The notes: generated by a model from the letters alone, not told the origin. A DNA stretch of 64,000 bases from Natronosporangium hydrolyticum (GCF_016925615.1 NZ_CP070499.1:3286001-3350000), one strand, 5' to 3'; counted from the stretch's first letter, positions 1 through 9,341 are shown. Made by a program: numbers and translations.

Positions 1-17
1 CACTACGGGCAGCGCGA

Positions 18-1433
18 TCACGACGCGACCTTCTCCCGGACGAAGGAGGTCAGCAACCGCCGCAGCCCCTTCGCCAGCGTGGCGTCGAGCGCCTCCAGAA
101 AATGCTCCAGCTCTTCCTTCTGGATCATCAAGGTGGGCGCGACCATCAGCGGATTCTCGGCGTTCGGACTGTAGTAGGTCATGATTCGGTGCTGCCGGTA
201 GAGGTGCGCGATCACCGAAAGCGTGACCAGCTTGGTCCGGAACTGCCGGTCACCGGAGAAGCCGGGAACCAGTTTGGCCGCCAGGTCCAGGATCTTAGGG
301 CCACCGCCCAGCAACAGACCATGCAGCGAGCCGACGCCGGCCACCTCTCGCACCACGTCCGGGTGGCGTTGCCGGATTCGTTCCAACCCCGGCGCCAACA
401 CGCGTTCGATGTCCCGTGCCCGGCCGGGGAAGTCCTCCTCCACAACGACGTTTACGGCTTCAATCGCGGTCGCGGTCTCCTCGCCGAAGCCATAGTAGGT
501 GGTGCTGTGCAGGATGACGTCGGACAGCCGGTCATAGGAGTCGCGGAACAGCCGCTCCCGGGCGGTGTAGCCAGAGATCGACGCCTTACCGCCCCCCAGC
601 GACTTCGAGTAGGTCAAAATGTCCGGTGTCACGCCCTCGTGTCGCATGAAGTAGAAAAGTGTGCCGGTCTTGCCCCACCCGGTGTAGACCTCGTCGTAGA
701 TCAGCACGATGTCCTCGGCCGTACAGAGCTCCCGCAGCTCCCGCAGCGCAGTCTCGGACCAGCACCGCAGGCTCGATGCGCTATACGGCTCCACCATGAT
801 GGCGTAGACATCGCAGCCGCCGTCCTCGCGCCGGGCAGCGGCGACCGCCGCGCGGAGGGCCGCGATGTCCCCATACGGGTAGACCACAATGTTCGGTAGC
901 CCGGGAAACCGGAAGTTGTTCTCGGCCGAGCCGGTAAGGCTCCCCGCGCCCAACGTCTTGCCGTGGAAGCTGATATCGGCGCGCAGGATCGTGTTCCGCT
1001 TCCCACCATGGTATTTGTAAGCCATCTTGACGGCGCCCTCGTTGGCCTCCGCACCCGAGTTCGGAAAGTAGGAGATGGACAGGTCTCCCGGAAGTAGCTC
1101 GGCAACGTTGTGACTCAGCGCCGCCAGGTAGGGCGAGAAGAAGGCCTTATGGACCTCCATCCGCTGAGCCTCGGCGAACCGCCGCCGCGCGGCCAGGATG
1201 CGGGGATGGTTGTGCCCATGGTTCAGCACGCCGACCCCGCCAGACAGGTCGAGCACCCGGGTGCCATCACGCATATACACCCACGCGCCCTCGGCCCGAT
1301 CCACGAGCTCCCGCCCGAAGCCGAACGATGTCATCAACGACACCTGGGACCGGCTGACGTACTTCCGGTACAGGTCCTGGACCTGGTCGAGCTCTAGGTT
1401 CTCGGACTCGTCGAGCGTTATCAACCGGGACAA
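18..1433 (-). CDS. Class III PLP-dependent aminotransferase, left copy
   Basis: This is a fold-type I class III aminotransferase of about 471 residues. The PLP-binding Asp lies in the motif DEVYTGWGKTG and the Schiff-base Lys in the motif TYSKSLGGGK. It is a clear paralogue of the 13253-14683 gene; both share the block LMTSFGFGRELVDRAEGA. The frame is open up to an ATG at 1544, but I place the start at TTG 1433. From there the product (LSRLITLDESE) aligns residue by residue with the paralogue's ATG start (MSKLMTIDDAE), and a GGAGG sits 9 bases upstream (1443-1447). It lies downstream of the SARP gene on the same strand and probably forms one unit with it. The substrate is unknown; an amino-sugar or polyamine role is possible. 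Genes further along this strand lie outside the window. Confidence 0.88.
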   Translation of the reverse strand: MSRLITLDESENLELDQVQDLYRKYVSRSQVSLMTSFGFGRELVDRAEGAWVYMRDGTRVLDLSGGVGVLNHGHNHPRILAARRRFAEAQRMEVHKAFFSPYLAALSHNVAELLPGDLSISYFPNSGAEANEGAVKMAYKYHGGKRNTILRADISFHGKTLGAGSLTGSAENNFRFPGLPNIVVYPYGDIAALRAAVAAARREDGGCDVYAIMVEPYSASSLRCWSETALRELRELCTAEDIVLIYDEVYTGWGKTGTLFYFMRHEGVTPDILTYSKSLGGGKASISGYTARERLFRDSYDRLSDVILHSTTYYGFGEETATAIEAVNVVVEEDFPGRARDIERVLAPGLERIRQRHPDVVREVAGVGSLHGLLLGGGPKILDLAAKLVPGFSGDRQFRTKLVTLSVIAHLYRQHRIMTYYSPNAENPLMVAPTLMIQKEELEHFLEALDATLAKGLRRLLTSFVREKVAS

Positions 1434-1457
1434 TGACCTCACCCTCCACTTTGTGTC

Positions 1458-1474
1458 GAGTCGCTCAGCGACTC
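1458..1474 (-). promoter_or_regulatory. Small stem-loop upstream of the aminotransferase start
   Basis: A perfect 7-bp inverted repeat (GAGTCGC / GCGACTC) with a 3-base loop lies 10 bases upstream of the GGAGG that serves the TTG start at 1433. It could modulate translation. Short repeats of this size also occur by chance in GC-rich DNA, so the assignment is weak. Confidence 0.3.
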
Positions 1475-1620
1475 CTGCCCGCGAGCACAGCCGAAGGCCG
1501 TGAGTCAACTTGAGATCAGCGTACGGCTCGAGAATCTCCGCCATCTTGCCCTGAGCTTGTCGACATCGAGACCTACCTCGCGGCTACTGCTGCGACAGCA
1601 CCATCCAAACCGGAGGCTAC

Positions 1621-3474
1621 TCAACACATCACACCGGCGAGTTTGATCACCGGTCGGGCCTCATCCCGGCGGCGTCGGCTCCGTTGCTCCCGGGCGTAGA
1701 GCCGAAGTAGATCACTCATCCGGTACCGCCCAGGCCGGGGGGTGTCCACCAGCTGGGCATCCACCAGGTTCTCCAACGCTCGTTCGGCCTCCGCCCGCGA
1801 AGATCGCAGCAGCTGGGCCGCCTCGGGGGGCCCGAACTCTGCCGAAACGGAGGTGGCCAGCTGCTCAAAGGTGCAGGCGGTGGCCCGGTCCGCCGGCTCC
1901 GCGCTGCGCTGCAGTGGTTGGTAGAACGCGGCCAGGCTGGCCCGGATGCTCACCCCATCGAACGCCAGGTTGTCCAGTCTGCGCCGCTCATCGCCGAGCC
2001 GGTGCGCCAGTTCGGCTAGCGGCCAGTGGGGGCGAGCCGCCAGCCTCACCCCGGCGACGCCCAACGCCAGCGGCGTACGCTCACACCAGCGCGCGATCTC
2101 AGCGGCGGCTGCGGGCTCGGCAGCAACCCGGGCTCGACCGGCCCACCAGCTAAGCAACTCGACCGATTCGGTCGTCGATAAGGGACCGATGCGTGCCTGG
2201 CGCAACTCGCCGAGACCACCCAATGGTCGGCAACTGGTCACGATCGTGGCGCAGCCGGCGCCGCTGGCGAGCAGTGGGCGCACCTGTCCCGCCTCGGTGG
2301 CGTTGTCGAGCAGCACCAGCAACCGCCGGCCGGCGACCATCGTGCGGAAGAGCGCCGCAGCATCGTCGATGCCGGCCGGGACCGCAACCGGGGCCACTCC
2401 CAGGGACCGCAGTAGTCGACTCAAGGCTTCGGCCGGGCCGAGTGGCCGCCGATCTGGTCCGCTCCCCCGGAGGTCGAGATAGAGCTGTCCGTCCGGATAG
2501 CCCCCGGCGACCCGGTGCGCGGCCTGCACCGCCAGCGCCGACTTCCCTACTCCGGCAGGGCCGTAGAGGAGGACGGCCGACGCGGTCCGGCGCCGTTGCC
2601 CGGCGGCGAACCAGTCCACGAGCGCAGTCAGCTCGGCGGAGTGGCCGACGAACCGGGACGCACCGACCGGAAGTTGCCGCGGTGGCGGCGCCGGATCGGC
2701 TCCGACCTTTACCACCACCTCCGGCTGCCGGCTCTCGCCTCGCAGGATGCTCACGTGCACCTGCCGCAGCTCCGGGCCCGGCTCGGTGCCGAGCTGGTCG
2801 GCGAGCCGGGCCCGCAACTCAGCGAAGCACTCCAGCGCCTCCGCTGTCCGGCCGACCTGGCCGAGCGCACGCATCAACATGGCCACCAACGGCTCCGCCA
2901 ACGGGTGGGCCTCGACCGTCTGTACAAGCCGGTCCGCCACCAGCTCCGCGTTGCCCAGCTCGAGCTCAGCGGCGGCCCACGCCGTCGCGGCCCCCACAAA
3001 CCGCAGCTCCATGCTCCGGCGGACCTCCGCCGCCCACTCGCCCAGCAACGGGGAGAACGGCGTCCCTCGCCACAGCTCCATCGCTTCCCGCAACAGCACG
3101 ACCCGCTCCGAAGCCGGAGCCGAGGTGTCCCGGGCGGCATCCAGCAGGGAGACGAACCGGTGCAGGTCGACCCGGTCGCGCGGCACCGACAACAGGTAAC
3201 CGTCCCCACTGCGGCCGAGGTTGACCGGCGCCTCCTCGGCCGGCGCCTGCTGGCCGAGGGTCTGCCGTAGCCGAGCCACATGGGCGTAGAGCGAGCTACG
3301 CGCGGCATCCGGCGGAGCGTCGCCCCAGACCCGCTCGGTGAGCCGCTGTACCGTGACCGGACTACCGGCGTCCACCACCAACGCGGCGAGCACCGCCCGT
3401 CGCTGGCGTGGGCCGATCTCCAGGACCTGCCCGGCCGACTCGACCTCGATCGATCCCAACACCCGGAACTTCAT
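1621..3474 (-). CDS. SARP/AfsR-type transcriptional activator, short form (no TPR domain)
   Basis: The protein has 617 residues. An OmpR-like winged helix (about residues 1-95, starting MKFRVLGSIEV) is followed by a bacterial transcriptional activation domain (about 96-245). Then comes an NB-ARC/STAND NTPase module with Walker A GPAGVGKSAL near residue 305 and Walker B LLVLLDNA. It ends after the NTPase helical region at about residue 617 and has none of the C-terminal TPRs found in the 1012-residue paralogue at 10023. SARPs activate secondary-metabolite operons. It probably controls the aminotransferase just downstream. The start ATG overlaps the stop of a 13-residue leader ORF (ATGA) and also has its own AGGGG about 8 bases upstream. 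Confidence 0.92.
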   Translation of the reverse strand: MKFRVLGSIEVESAGQVLEIGPRQRRAVLAALVVDAGSPVTVQRLTERVWGDAPPDAARSSLYAHVARLRQTLGQQAPAEEAPVNLGRSGDGYLLSVPRDRVDLHRFVSLLDAARDTSAPASERVVLLREAMELWRGTPFSPLLGEWAAEVRRSMELRFVGAATAWAAAELELGNAELVADRLVQTVEAHPLAEPLVAMLMRALGQVGRTAEALECFAELRARLADQLGTEPGPELRQVHVSILRGESRQPEVVVKVGADPAPPPRQLPVGASRFVGHSAELTALVDWFAAGQRRRTASAVLLYGPAGVGKSALAVQAAHRVAGGYPDGQLYLDLRGSGPDRRPLGPAEALSRLLRSLGVAPVAVPAGIDDAAALFRTMVAGRRLLVLLDNATEAGQVRPLLASGAGCATIVTSCRPLGGLGELRQARIGPLSTTESVELLSWWAGRARVAAEPAAAAEIARWCERTPLALGVAGVRLAARPHWPLAELAHRLGDERRRLDNLAFDGVSIRASLAAFYQPLQRSAEPADRATACTFEQLATSVSAEFGPPEAAQLLRSSRAEAERALENLVDAQLVDTPRPGRYRMSDLLRLYAREQRSRRRRDEARPVIKLAGVMC

Positions 3475-3512
3475 GCTGATCCCCTAGCCCCACCGGGCCG
3501 ACCGCGTTCCAT
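3471..3512 (-). CDS. 13-residue leader ORF coupled to the SARP gene
   Basis: A 14-codon ORF starts at ATG 3512. A strong Shine-Dalgarno GAGGAG (3518-3523) lies 5 bases upstream. Its TGA (3471-3473) overlaps the SARP ATG (3472-3474) as ATGA, the classic geometry of translational coupling. The predicted peptide is MERGRPGGARGSA, rich in Gly and Arg. The ribosome-binding site is better than that of the SARP gene itself, which suggests that leader translation feeds or gates SARP translation. There is no homology evidence, and expression is an inference from the site geometry alone. Confidence 0.5.
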   Translation of the reverse strand: MERGRPGGARGSA

Positions 3513-3652
3513 GGATTCTCCTCATTCGCCGTAGCAATCTACAGCAGTGAATGATTCAAGGCGAGCCGTCAGCCGGCAACAGCTGGCTAGTTGCACGGCC
3601 ACCGCCGAACCACCGACGGGCCCTCGGAGCAACGGCCAATATCGGCAGCTGC

Positions 3653-4765
3653 TCAGCCGGGACTCGCCTCCCTTGGAGGGTCATCCGGCACGGCCCAGTT
3701 CCCCGGGGAAGACGCTGGCCGCTCGTTCCCAGCAGCACCCGGGTCCAGACGGCGGCGAAGCGCCGCTAGGTACTGAAGTACGCCGATTCCCGCGGCTGTT
3801 GCGGCGACGACATTGACCAACAGTTGAACGGCTCCGAAATAGATCCCGAACCGAACTCCGCGGCTACGTACCGCGTACCGGTACATTGGAAGGTCCAACA
3901 TCACCCCGACCGCGACCAGCGTCGGCGCCACCACCGCACCGGCCGGGCCGAGCAGCAACGGCAGCGGCACCGTAACGACCCCCGCGAGCAGCACCGCGCT
4001 AGCCAGGGCTCGTGGGCCACTCCCCGCACCGCCGGGCAGCGTCCGGTAGCGAAGCCACAGTGGCATGCCCTGCCGGGTACGGTGATACACCTTACGGAGG
4101 ATCGTGCTCAGCGCGGCGTCATGATCGTGCTTCCCTCGAATAGCCAGGCTCGCCCGAACGTCGTATCGCTGGTGCAGCCGGTAGCCGTACTCCTGATCTT
4201 CTGCGTACCGGAGTCCGGTGTCGAACGGTCCGATCTCCCGGAACACCTCAGCTCTAACCGCGAACATTGCGGTGTGGAGCCCAGGCACCGTGCCGTCGAC
4301 CTCGTTGAACCAGACGTACTGCTGGACGGTCCGGAAGTGTCCCGCCGCAGTGGTCGGCAGCAGCGGCTCGTGGTCGTAGACCCCGCAGATCGCGCCGAGC
4401 TCGGCATCGCCCCGCAGACCCTCGACCGCGAGCGCGATCGCGTCCGGCGCGAGCGCGACGTCCGAGTCGAGGAAGAAGAGGATCTCCCCGCGCGCATGCT
4501 GGGCGCCGAGGTTACGGGCCACGGACTGGCCACTGGCCACACCGGTGTACCGGACCACCGCCCCCATAGCCGCAGCCACTCGGGGAGACTCATCGATGCT
4601 GCCATCATCGACGACGATGATCTCGAATGGGGCGTAGGACTGCTGCGCTAGCGCCGCCAGGCAGTGCCGAATCGTCCGGATGCTGTCCTGGCTGGGAATG
4701 ATGACCGACACCGTGGAACGGGTGCCGGCCGGCCGGTCGCCGTAGTCGCCAGCATCTCTTGACAT
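3653..4765 (-). CDS. GT2 family glycosyltransferase with C-terminal membrane segments (type A, left copy)
   Basis: This 370-residue GT-A glycosyltransferase begins its fold with VSVIIPS and carries the nucleotide-binding acid pair in VVDDGS, the DxD-type motif DSDVAL and the acceptor-side acidic motif AEDQEYGYRL. Two or three hydrophobic segments follow (about residues 250-330), suggesting attachment to the inner face of the membrane and a lipid-linked acceptor. Its closest relative here is the 22513-23568 gene; both share the HARGE..FF.DSD and ILRK/LRK..HR blocks. It diverges from the flippase-like gene at 4952. No clear Shine-Dalgarno precedes ATG 4765, so the exact start is uncertain. Confidence 0.85.
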   Translation of the reverse strand: MSRDAGDYGDRPAGTRSTVSVIIPSQDSIRTIRHCLAALAQQSYAPFEIIVVDDGSIDESPRVAAAMGAVVRYTGVASGQSVARNLGAQHARGEILFFLDSDVALAPDAIALAVEGLRGDAELGAICGVYDHEPLLPTTAAGHFRTVQQYVWFNEVDGTVPGLHTAMFAVRAEVFREIGPFDTGLRYAEDQEYGYRLHQRYDVRASLAIRGKHDHDAALSTILRKVYHRTRQGMPLWLRYRTLPGGAGSGPRALASAVLLAGVVTVPLPLLLGPAGAVVAPTLVAVGVMLDLPMYRYAVRSRGVRFGIYFGAVQLLVNVVAATAAGIGVLQYLAALRRRLDPGAAGNERPASSPGNWAVPDDPPREASPG

Positions 4766-4951
4766 TAGACAGATGCTACGTAGGGTGCGGCGACGAATTC
4801 TTGCTTTGCACTTGTTCGCGGGCCCGGGCTGGGCAGCGACGAGGCAGTTGGCTCGACCTCCCGACGGATCAAGGATTCGGCAAGACCACCACGGTAGCCT
4901 CGGCTGAGTTTCCCACTATCTGCAGCCATCAATCAACGGAGTCGGTGCGGG
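4766..4951. promoter_or_regulatory. Divergent promoter region between the GT2 gene and the flippase-like gene
   Basis: This 186-base gap separates the minus-strand GT2 gene from the plus-strand flippase/GT2 pair and must hold the promoters for both. I see no convincing -35/-10 pair and no SARP-type direct repeat in it. Confidence 0.4.
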
Positions 4952-5980
4952 GTGACGGTACCGGAACCACCGGTCAGGCAGCGCGACTGGCGAACCGCCG
5001 CCCGCCGGACGCTCATGATCACTGTGCTGCTGGTGATCGCGGTCGCAGTCACGCTCGCGCTCCGCGGGCAGGACTGGTCAGTGCTAGCGGCCGCGACCGA
5101 AGGGCGCGAACCGATCTTCTTCGTCCTGCTCGTCGGTGGGGCCTTCCTCGCCAACGCGCTGGCGATGCTGCTGGCGATGACCGCCTGGCGGGCCATGCTC
5201 TCCGGTCTCGGCGAACCGGTCGGCAGGATCGCCGCCGCCCGGATCTTCTTTGTGGGCCAGTTCGCCAAGTTCGTCCCCGGCAAGGTGCTCGGACTAGTGA
5301 TCAGCGTCCAGATGGGCAGGTCCATCGGCGTGTCCCCGAGTCGGATGATGTCGGCCTACCTGCTCACGGTGGTCGTGATCCTGTTGACCGGCGCCACCGT
5401 CGGCATAGCGGCGGGGCCCGAACTCCTCGGAGCTTCGACCGGCTGGCTCGTGCTGGCGGTGCTGCCGGTGATGGCCGTCCTCATCCGGCCCCACCTCATC
5501 GATCTGGCCGCGGCGTCCGCCGCTCACCTGCTGCGACGCCCCGCACCGGCCACGACCGGCTCCGGCCGCGGGATCCGCCGCGCGGTGGTTGCGCAACTCG
5601 CGGCCTGGCTGCTCGGTGGGGTGCAACTCTGGCTGCTCGCGCTGGTGATGGGTGTGCCACCCGCCCGGTCGCTACTGCTCTGCATCGGCGGCTTCAGCCT
5701 CGCGACGGTCGCTGGGATGCTGGCGGTCTTCGCCCCGGAGGGGATCGGCTTCCGGGAGGTGGTGCTCCTGGCCGCCCTCGGGGTCATCCTGCCGCTGCCC
5801 GCGGCGGGCGTGGTCGTGCTGGCGAGCAGGCTGGTGACGATGCTCAGCGAGGTCGCCGCCGCGGGCGCGGGCCTGCTGGTGACTGAGGTCCATCGCCGGC
5901 GCGGGTCCCGGTCCTGGCGGCAGCCGCTGCCTGCGGGGCGGTTACGGCTAAGTGAGAGCTACGACGAGAGGGAGCAGTGA
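4952..5980 (+). CDS. Flippase-like membrane protein (LPG synthase TM-region/UPF0104 family), left copy
   Basis: This 342-residue polytopic protein has about eight hydrophobic segments. It contains the family pattern GRIAAARIFFVGQFAKFVPGK early, and APEGIGFREVVLL in the C-terminal third. The family (PF03706) includes the membrane part of lysyl-phosphatidylglycerol synthase and stand-alone proteins linked to GT2 enzymes, often thought to move or present lipid-linked sugars. It starts at GTG 4952, and its TGA overlaps the ATG of the next gene (TGATG), so it is co-translated with the GT2. Its paralogue at 18044 is paired with a GT2 in the same way. Confidence 0.85.
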   Translation: MTVPEPPVRQRDWRTAARRTLMITVLLVIAVAVTLALRGQDWSVLAAATEGREPIFFVLLVGGAFLANALAMLLAMTAWRAMLSGLGEPVGRIAAARIFFVGQFAKFVPGKVLGLVISVQMGRSIGVSPSRMMSAYLLTVVVILLTGATVGIAAGPELLGASTGWLVLAVLPVMAVLIRPHLIDLAAASAAHLLRRPAPATTGSGRGIRRAVVAQLAAWLLGGVQLWLLALVMGVPPARSLLLCIGGFSLATVAGMLAVFAPEGIGFREVVLLAALGVILPLPAAGVVVLASRLVTMLSEVAAAGAGLLVTEVHRRRGSRSWRQPLPAGRLRLSESYDEREQ

Positions 5981-6990
5981 TGACCGGATCCGGTTCGGCA
6001 CTGGTTTCAGTGGTGATCCCGAGCTTCAATACCGCACGAACCATCGGCCTGTGCCTCGAGTCGGTGCTGGCGCAGACCTACCCCGACATTGAAGTGGTGG
6101 TGGTCGACGACGCGAGCACCGACGCGACAGCGGAGATCGCCGAGCGCTACGGCTGCCTGGTGATTCGGCGGTCGCGCAACCAAGGCCCCGCGGTGAGCCG
6201 AAACCGGGGCATCGCCGCGAGCAGCGGCGAGATCGTCTTCTTTCTCGACTCCGACGTAGCGCTAGCCCCGGACGCCGTCGAGAACGCCGTCCGGGTGCTA
6301 ACCGAGAACCCTTCCTACGGGGCAGTCTGGGGGATCTACGGGGCGCGGCCGCTGGTCGACGACGGTCTGGTCGAGCGGGTGCAGGTGCTGCGCGCCCACT
6401 ATCGGCAGCGCCGCAAGCTCGGACCCACCAGCATCGGTCACTTCGCCGGCGGTGCGGTGCGGCGGGTGGTGATCGACCGGCTCGGCGGGTTCGACGAGCG
6501 ACTGTCCGCAAACTACAATGAGGACACCGAGTACGGCCTGCGGATCGCCGACCACTTCCCGATGGTGCGCACCGACACCGTAATCGGTTACCACGACGAT
6601 GATCACCAGGTGTCGGCGATCCTGCGAAAGTACCTTCGGCGGGCGGCGTCGCTGGTGCCGCTGTTCATTACCCGCCGGGGCCTGCGACCCGGGCGGGAGG
6701 CGACGCACCGGCCGCCGGAGATCGCCGCGGCATTTCTGGCCACCGCCACCCTGCCGCTGCCGGCCTTCTCCTGGTATCTAGCGGTAGCGCCGCTCGGGTT
6801 CGCCGCCGCCTTTATCGTCGCTGACCTGCGCATGCTGGCATTCGTGCGGCAGACCGCCGGATGGCGGTTGCTGGCCCCGTGTGTGTCGCTCGGGTACCTC
6901 TACAGCCTGGGGATTTCGGTTGCCGCCCTGTACGGAAGCCTGCGCTACCTCGTCGACCCGACCTTCCGGCGCCGGTATCAGCTGCCCTGA
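5980..6990 (+). CDS. GT2 family glycosyltransferase (type B, left copy)
   Basis: This GT2 enzyme has 336 residues from ATG 5980; a GTG three bases earlier is also in frame. It has VSVVIPS, VVDDAST, the DxD-like DSDVAL, and the motif YNEDTEYGLRI that carries the catalytic-base region. A hydrophobic hairpin lies near the C-terminus (about residues 255-325). The closest relative here is the 19030-20055 gene, which has the same order of motifs and the same partner. Translation is coupled to the flippase-like gene through TGATG. It converges on the EEP gene with only 15 bases between them, and no terminator is visible there. Confidence 0.87.
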   Translation: MTGSGSALVSVVIPSFNTARTIGLCLESVLAQTYPDIEVVVVDDASTDATAEIAERYGCLVIRRSRNQGPAVSRNRGIAASSGEIVFFLDSDVALAPDAVENAVRVLTENPSYGAVWGIYGARPLVDDGLVERVQVLRAHYRQRRKLGPTSIGHFAGGAVRRVVIDRLGGFDERLSANYNEDTEYGLRIADHFPMVRTDTVIGYHDDDHQVSAILRKYLRRAASLVPLFITRRGLRPGREATHRPPEIAAAFLATATLPLPAFSWYLAVAPLGFAAAFIVADLRMLAFVRQTAGWRLLAPCVSLGYLYSLGISVAALYGSLRYLVDPTFRRRYQLP

Positions 6991-7005
6991 GCGGTCCGGA
7001 CCAGG

Positions 7006-8310
7006 TCAGTCAGCTACCGAAAGCTCCACAAACTGCACCCGATGGTCGGACAGGTCAGCCGGATCACGCAGCTCGTAGCGGTGTACCGCGATGTCGGCGG
7101 TGGTGAAGAGCCAGTCGAGTCGCCAGAGCTCGATCGAGATCTCGCGCTCCTCGTTGGGGCCCCCGACCGACCAACTGGTGGGATAGAGCGACGACAGCGC
7201 CCGGGTATGGTCCACCAGGTGGTCGGGCAACTCTCGCAGGATCCCCATCGCGGGTGAGGTGTTCAGATCGCCAGCGAGCACGACCGGGTGGGGGTTCTCC
7301 TCGATGTCGCTCCGGATAGCCGTATAGCCAGCGTGACGCATGGCGTCGGTGAAGCGGTAGACCTCACGGGCGCTCATGCCCGGCCACGGCTCCAGCGAGA
7401 ACGGCTGCGACGGCGGATGGTATAGGTGCGGGTTGTAGAAAGACATGGTCCTGCCCATCACCCGGATGTCGGCGCGGATGGTCTGGACGTTGTAGAACTC
7501 CGGATGGCTCTGTTGGGCTGGCGGGACCTCTCGCATGTCGCGCGGCAACCAAGGCGTCGAATCGAGGCCGTAGGCCTGCGTGATCGGGAACCTAGACAGC
7601 GTTATGTTCCTGCCCACGACCGCGACCTCATGCTCGGGAAACGCCTCTGCCAGCTCCGGCAGGTGGTCGATGACCTGCACCTGCGCGTATATGTCCGGGT
7701 GATCGAAGTCAGTGTGCGCGTACTCCTGCAGCAGGTACACGTCGGCGTCGAGATCCTGCAGGAACTCGTAGAAGTCGGCGGTGGTCAGCTCCCCGTCGCG
7801 GATCAGATCCTGGTCCCAGTACATAGTGTTCCACGAGACCACGGTGAGCGCGTCGGCCGGCGCCGGCGGCGGGGTATGCCAGAGCGACGCCAGGTTGATC
7901 CCGGTGTACTGCGCGCTGAGCACGAGCGCGAGCAGCGGCACGAGGCTCAGTCGCCACCGGATCGGCCGAGCGAGCAGGGCCAGCCCAGCCAGCACCACCG
8001 GCACCACCGCAAGCAGCAACGGCGGCTCCAGTTCGAGCGGGCCCCACCAGTAGGTCCGGCCGCTCAGAATCCGGTGGAGCACCACAAACCCTAGCCAGGA
8101 TGCGCACGCCACCACAGCCAGCCGGGTGCCCCAGCCCCACCGCCGGTGAGCCGGCGGCGATGGGGCTGGGTCGAGATCTGTGTCCGGCCGGGATCGGGCA
8201 GACTGCGCTTGTTGTTCTTGCACGGCAACGAGGCTACGGGAGCGTTCCTTGTCGAGGTCTTGCCAGCGACCACGACCGCCGGCCGATGACGACCCGGACC
8301 TGGCCGACAT
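7006..8310 (-). CDS. Membrane-anchored endonuclease/exonuclease/phosphatase (EEP) family hydrolase, left copy
   Basis: The protein has about 434 residues from ATG 8310. A proline-rich N-terminus is followed by three hydrophobic helices (about residues 60-140) and an EEP domain. Visible EEP motifs are VVSWNTMYWD, the metal-binding Glu in LLQEYAH, the catalytic VVLAGDLNTSP, and the C-terminal LSDHRVQFVEL. EEP enzymes cleave phosphodiesters or phosphomonoesters; the membrane anchor suggests a lipid-linked phosphate substrate rather than DNA. An alternative start is GTG 8223, which fits the paralogue at 16821 better, but neither site has a strong Shine-Dalgarno. It follows the aldo/keto reductase on the same strand with a 23-base gap. 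Confidence 0.83.
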   Translation of the reverse strand: MSARSGSSSAGGRGRWQDLDKERSRSLVAVQEQQAQSARSRPDTDLDPAPSPPAHRRWGWGTRLAVVACASWLGFVVLHRILSGRTYWWGPLELEPPLLLAVVPVVLAGLALLARPIRWRLSLVPLLALVLSAQYTGINLASLWHTPPPAPADALTVVSWNTMYWDQDLIRDGELTTADFYEFLQDLDADVYLLQEYAHTDFDHPDIYAQVQVIDHLPELAEAFPEHEVAVVGRNITLSRFPITQAYGLDSTPWLPRDMREVPPAQQSHPEFYNVQTIRADIRVMGRTMSFYNPHLYHPPSQPFSLEPWPGMSAREVYRFTDAMRHAGYTAIRSDIEENPHPVVLAGDLNTSPAMGILRELPDHLVDHTRALSSLYPTSWSVGGPNEEREISIELWRLDWLFTTADIAVHRYELRDPADLSDHRVQFVELSVAD

Positions 8311-8333
8311 CTCGCCCGGTACGGATGGTCAGG

Positions 8334-9341
8334 TCAGCGGCGACGGAACCGCTCCAGCAGCCCGAACGGGTAGGGCGCGCGGCGGTCGCTGACCGCGGTG
8401 AGCCGCTCGATGTACTCCTCCGGAAGCGACCCGTCGGCGGCGGCCAGGTTGTCCTCGAGCTGCTCCGGAGTACGGGCACCGATGATCGGCGCGGTAACGC
8501 CGGGCTGCTGGATCAACCAACGCAGGGCCACCTGAGCGGGGCTCCGGCCGGTCTTCTCCGCCACCTCCACCAGGGTGTCGATCACGTCCCAGGTGCGGTC
8601 GTTGGCGTAGGTCCGCCAGGCCTCGGGCCAGCCCCCAGCGTCCGGGTCGGCGTCCACCCGACTCCCCGCCGGCGGCTCGGTCATCCCGCGTCGATACCGG
8701 CCGGCGAGCCAACCACCCCGCAGCGGGCTCCACGGGATCAGCCCGACGCCCTCATTACGGCAGATCGGAAGCAGGTCCCACTCGGTCTCGCGGTCCAGCA
8801 GGTTATAGAGCGGTTGTAGGCAGGCGAACGGCTCCCAGCCGCGGTATCGTGCCAGGTCGATCGACTTCTGCAGTTGCCAGCCGGCGTAGTTGCTGGCGCC
8901 CAGGAAGCGGACCTTGCCGCTGCGGACCAGACCGTCCAGGGTCGCGAGGGTCTCCTCGATCGGGGTAGCGTCATCGAAGACATGAATCTGATAGAGATCG
9001 ATATAGTCGGTCTGCAGTCGACGCAGGCTCGCCTCCGCCGCACTCAGCAGGTGTTTACGGCCGGCGCCGGCATCGTTCGGACCCGACCCCATGTCGCCGT
9101 ACGCCTTGGTCGCGACGACCAGCTCATCGCGCGATCGCCGCGCCAGCCAGCGCCCGACGATCTCCTCCGAGCGTCCGGCGCCGTAGACGTCAGCGCTGTC
9201 GATGAAGGTGCCCCCGGCGTCGACAAACCGGTCCAACATCGAATGCGCCGTCTGCTCGTCGGTCGAGCCGCCGAACGACATGGTGCCCAGACACAACTGA
9301 CTAACTTTCAGGCCGGTGCGGCCAAGAAATTCTTGCTCCAT
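8334..9341 (-). CDS. Aldo/keto reductase
   Basis: This 335-residue NADPH-dependent oxidoreductase has the AKR TIM barrel. It starts with [16 protein letters not shown] and contains the catalytic Asp and Tyr in [14 protein letters not shown], the Lys in VVATKAYG, and the His region [11 protein letters not shown]. The C-terminal cofactor part includes [15 protein letters not shown]. It is of the YajO/Tas-like general class that reduces sugar aldehydes and other carbonyls. It lies just upstream of the EEP gene and has no counterpart in the right half of the locus, so it may supply a tailoring reduction specific to the left half. Confidence 0.9.
   Translation of the reverse strand: MEQEFLGRTGLKVSQLCLGTMSFGGSTDEQTAHSMLDRFVDAGGTFIDSADVYGAGRSEEIVGRWLARRSRDELVVATKAYGDMGSGPNDAGAGRKHLLSAAEASLRRLQTDYIDLYQIHVFDDATPIEETLATLDGLVRSGKVRFLGASNYAGWQLQKSIDLARYRGWEPFACLQPLYNLLDRETEWDLLPICRNEGVGLIPWSPLRGGWLAGRYRRGMTEPPAGSRVDADPDAGGWPEAWRTYANDRTWDVIDTLVEVAEKTGRSPAQVALRWLIQQPGVTAPIIGARTPEQLEDNLAAADGSLPEEYIERLTAVSDRRAPYPFGLLERFRRR

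Noticed and set aside
1434-1544. 37-codon N-terminal extension of the left aminotransferase
   Set aside because: The paralogue lacks it and the TTG with GGAGG explains the start better.
1516-1566. 16-residue ORF upstream of the left aminotransferase (ATG 1566)
   Set aside because: An AGGTAGG lies ahead of it, but it bears no similarity to the 29-residue peptide and overlaps the alternative aminotransferase frame. Evidence is too thin for a gene call.
6991-7005. Terminator between convergent GT2 and EEP genes
   Set aside because: The 15-base gap holds no inverted repeat of useful length.
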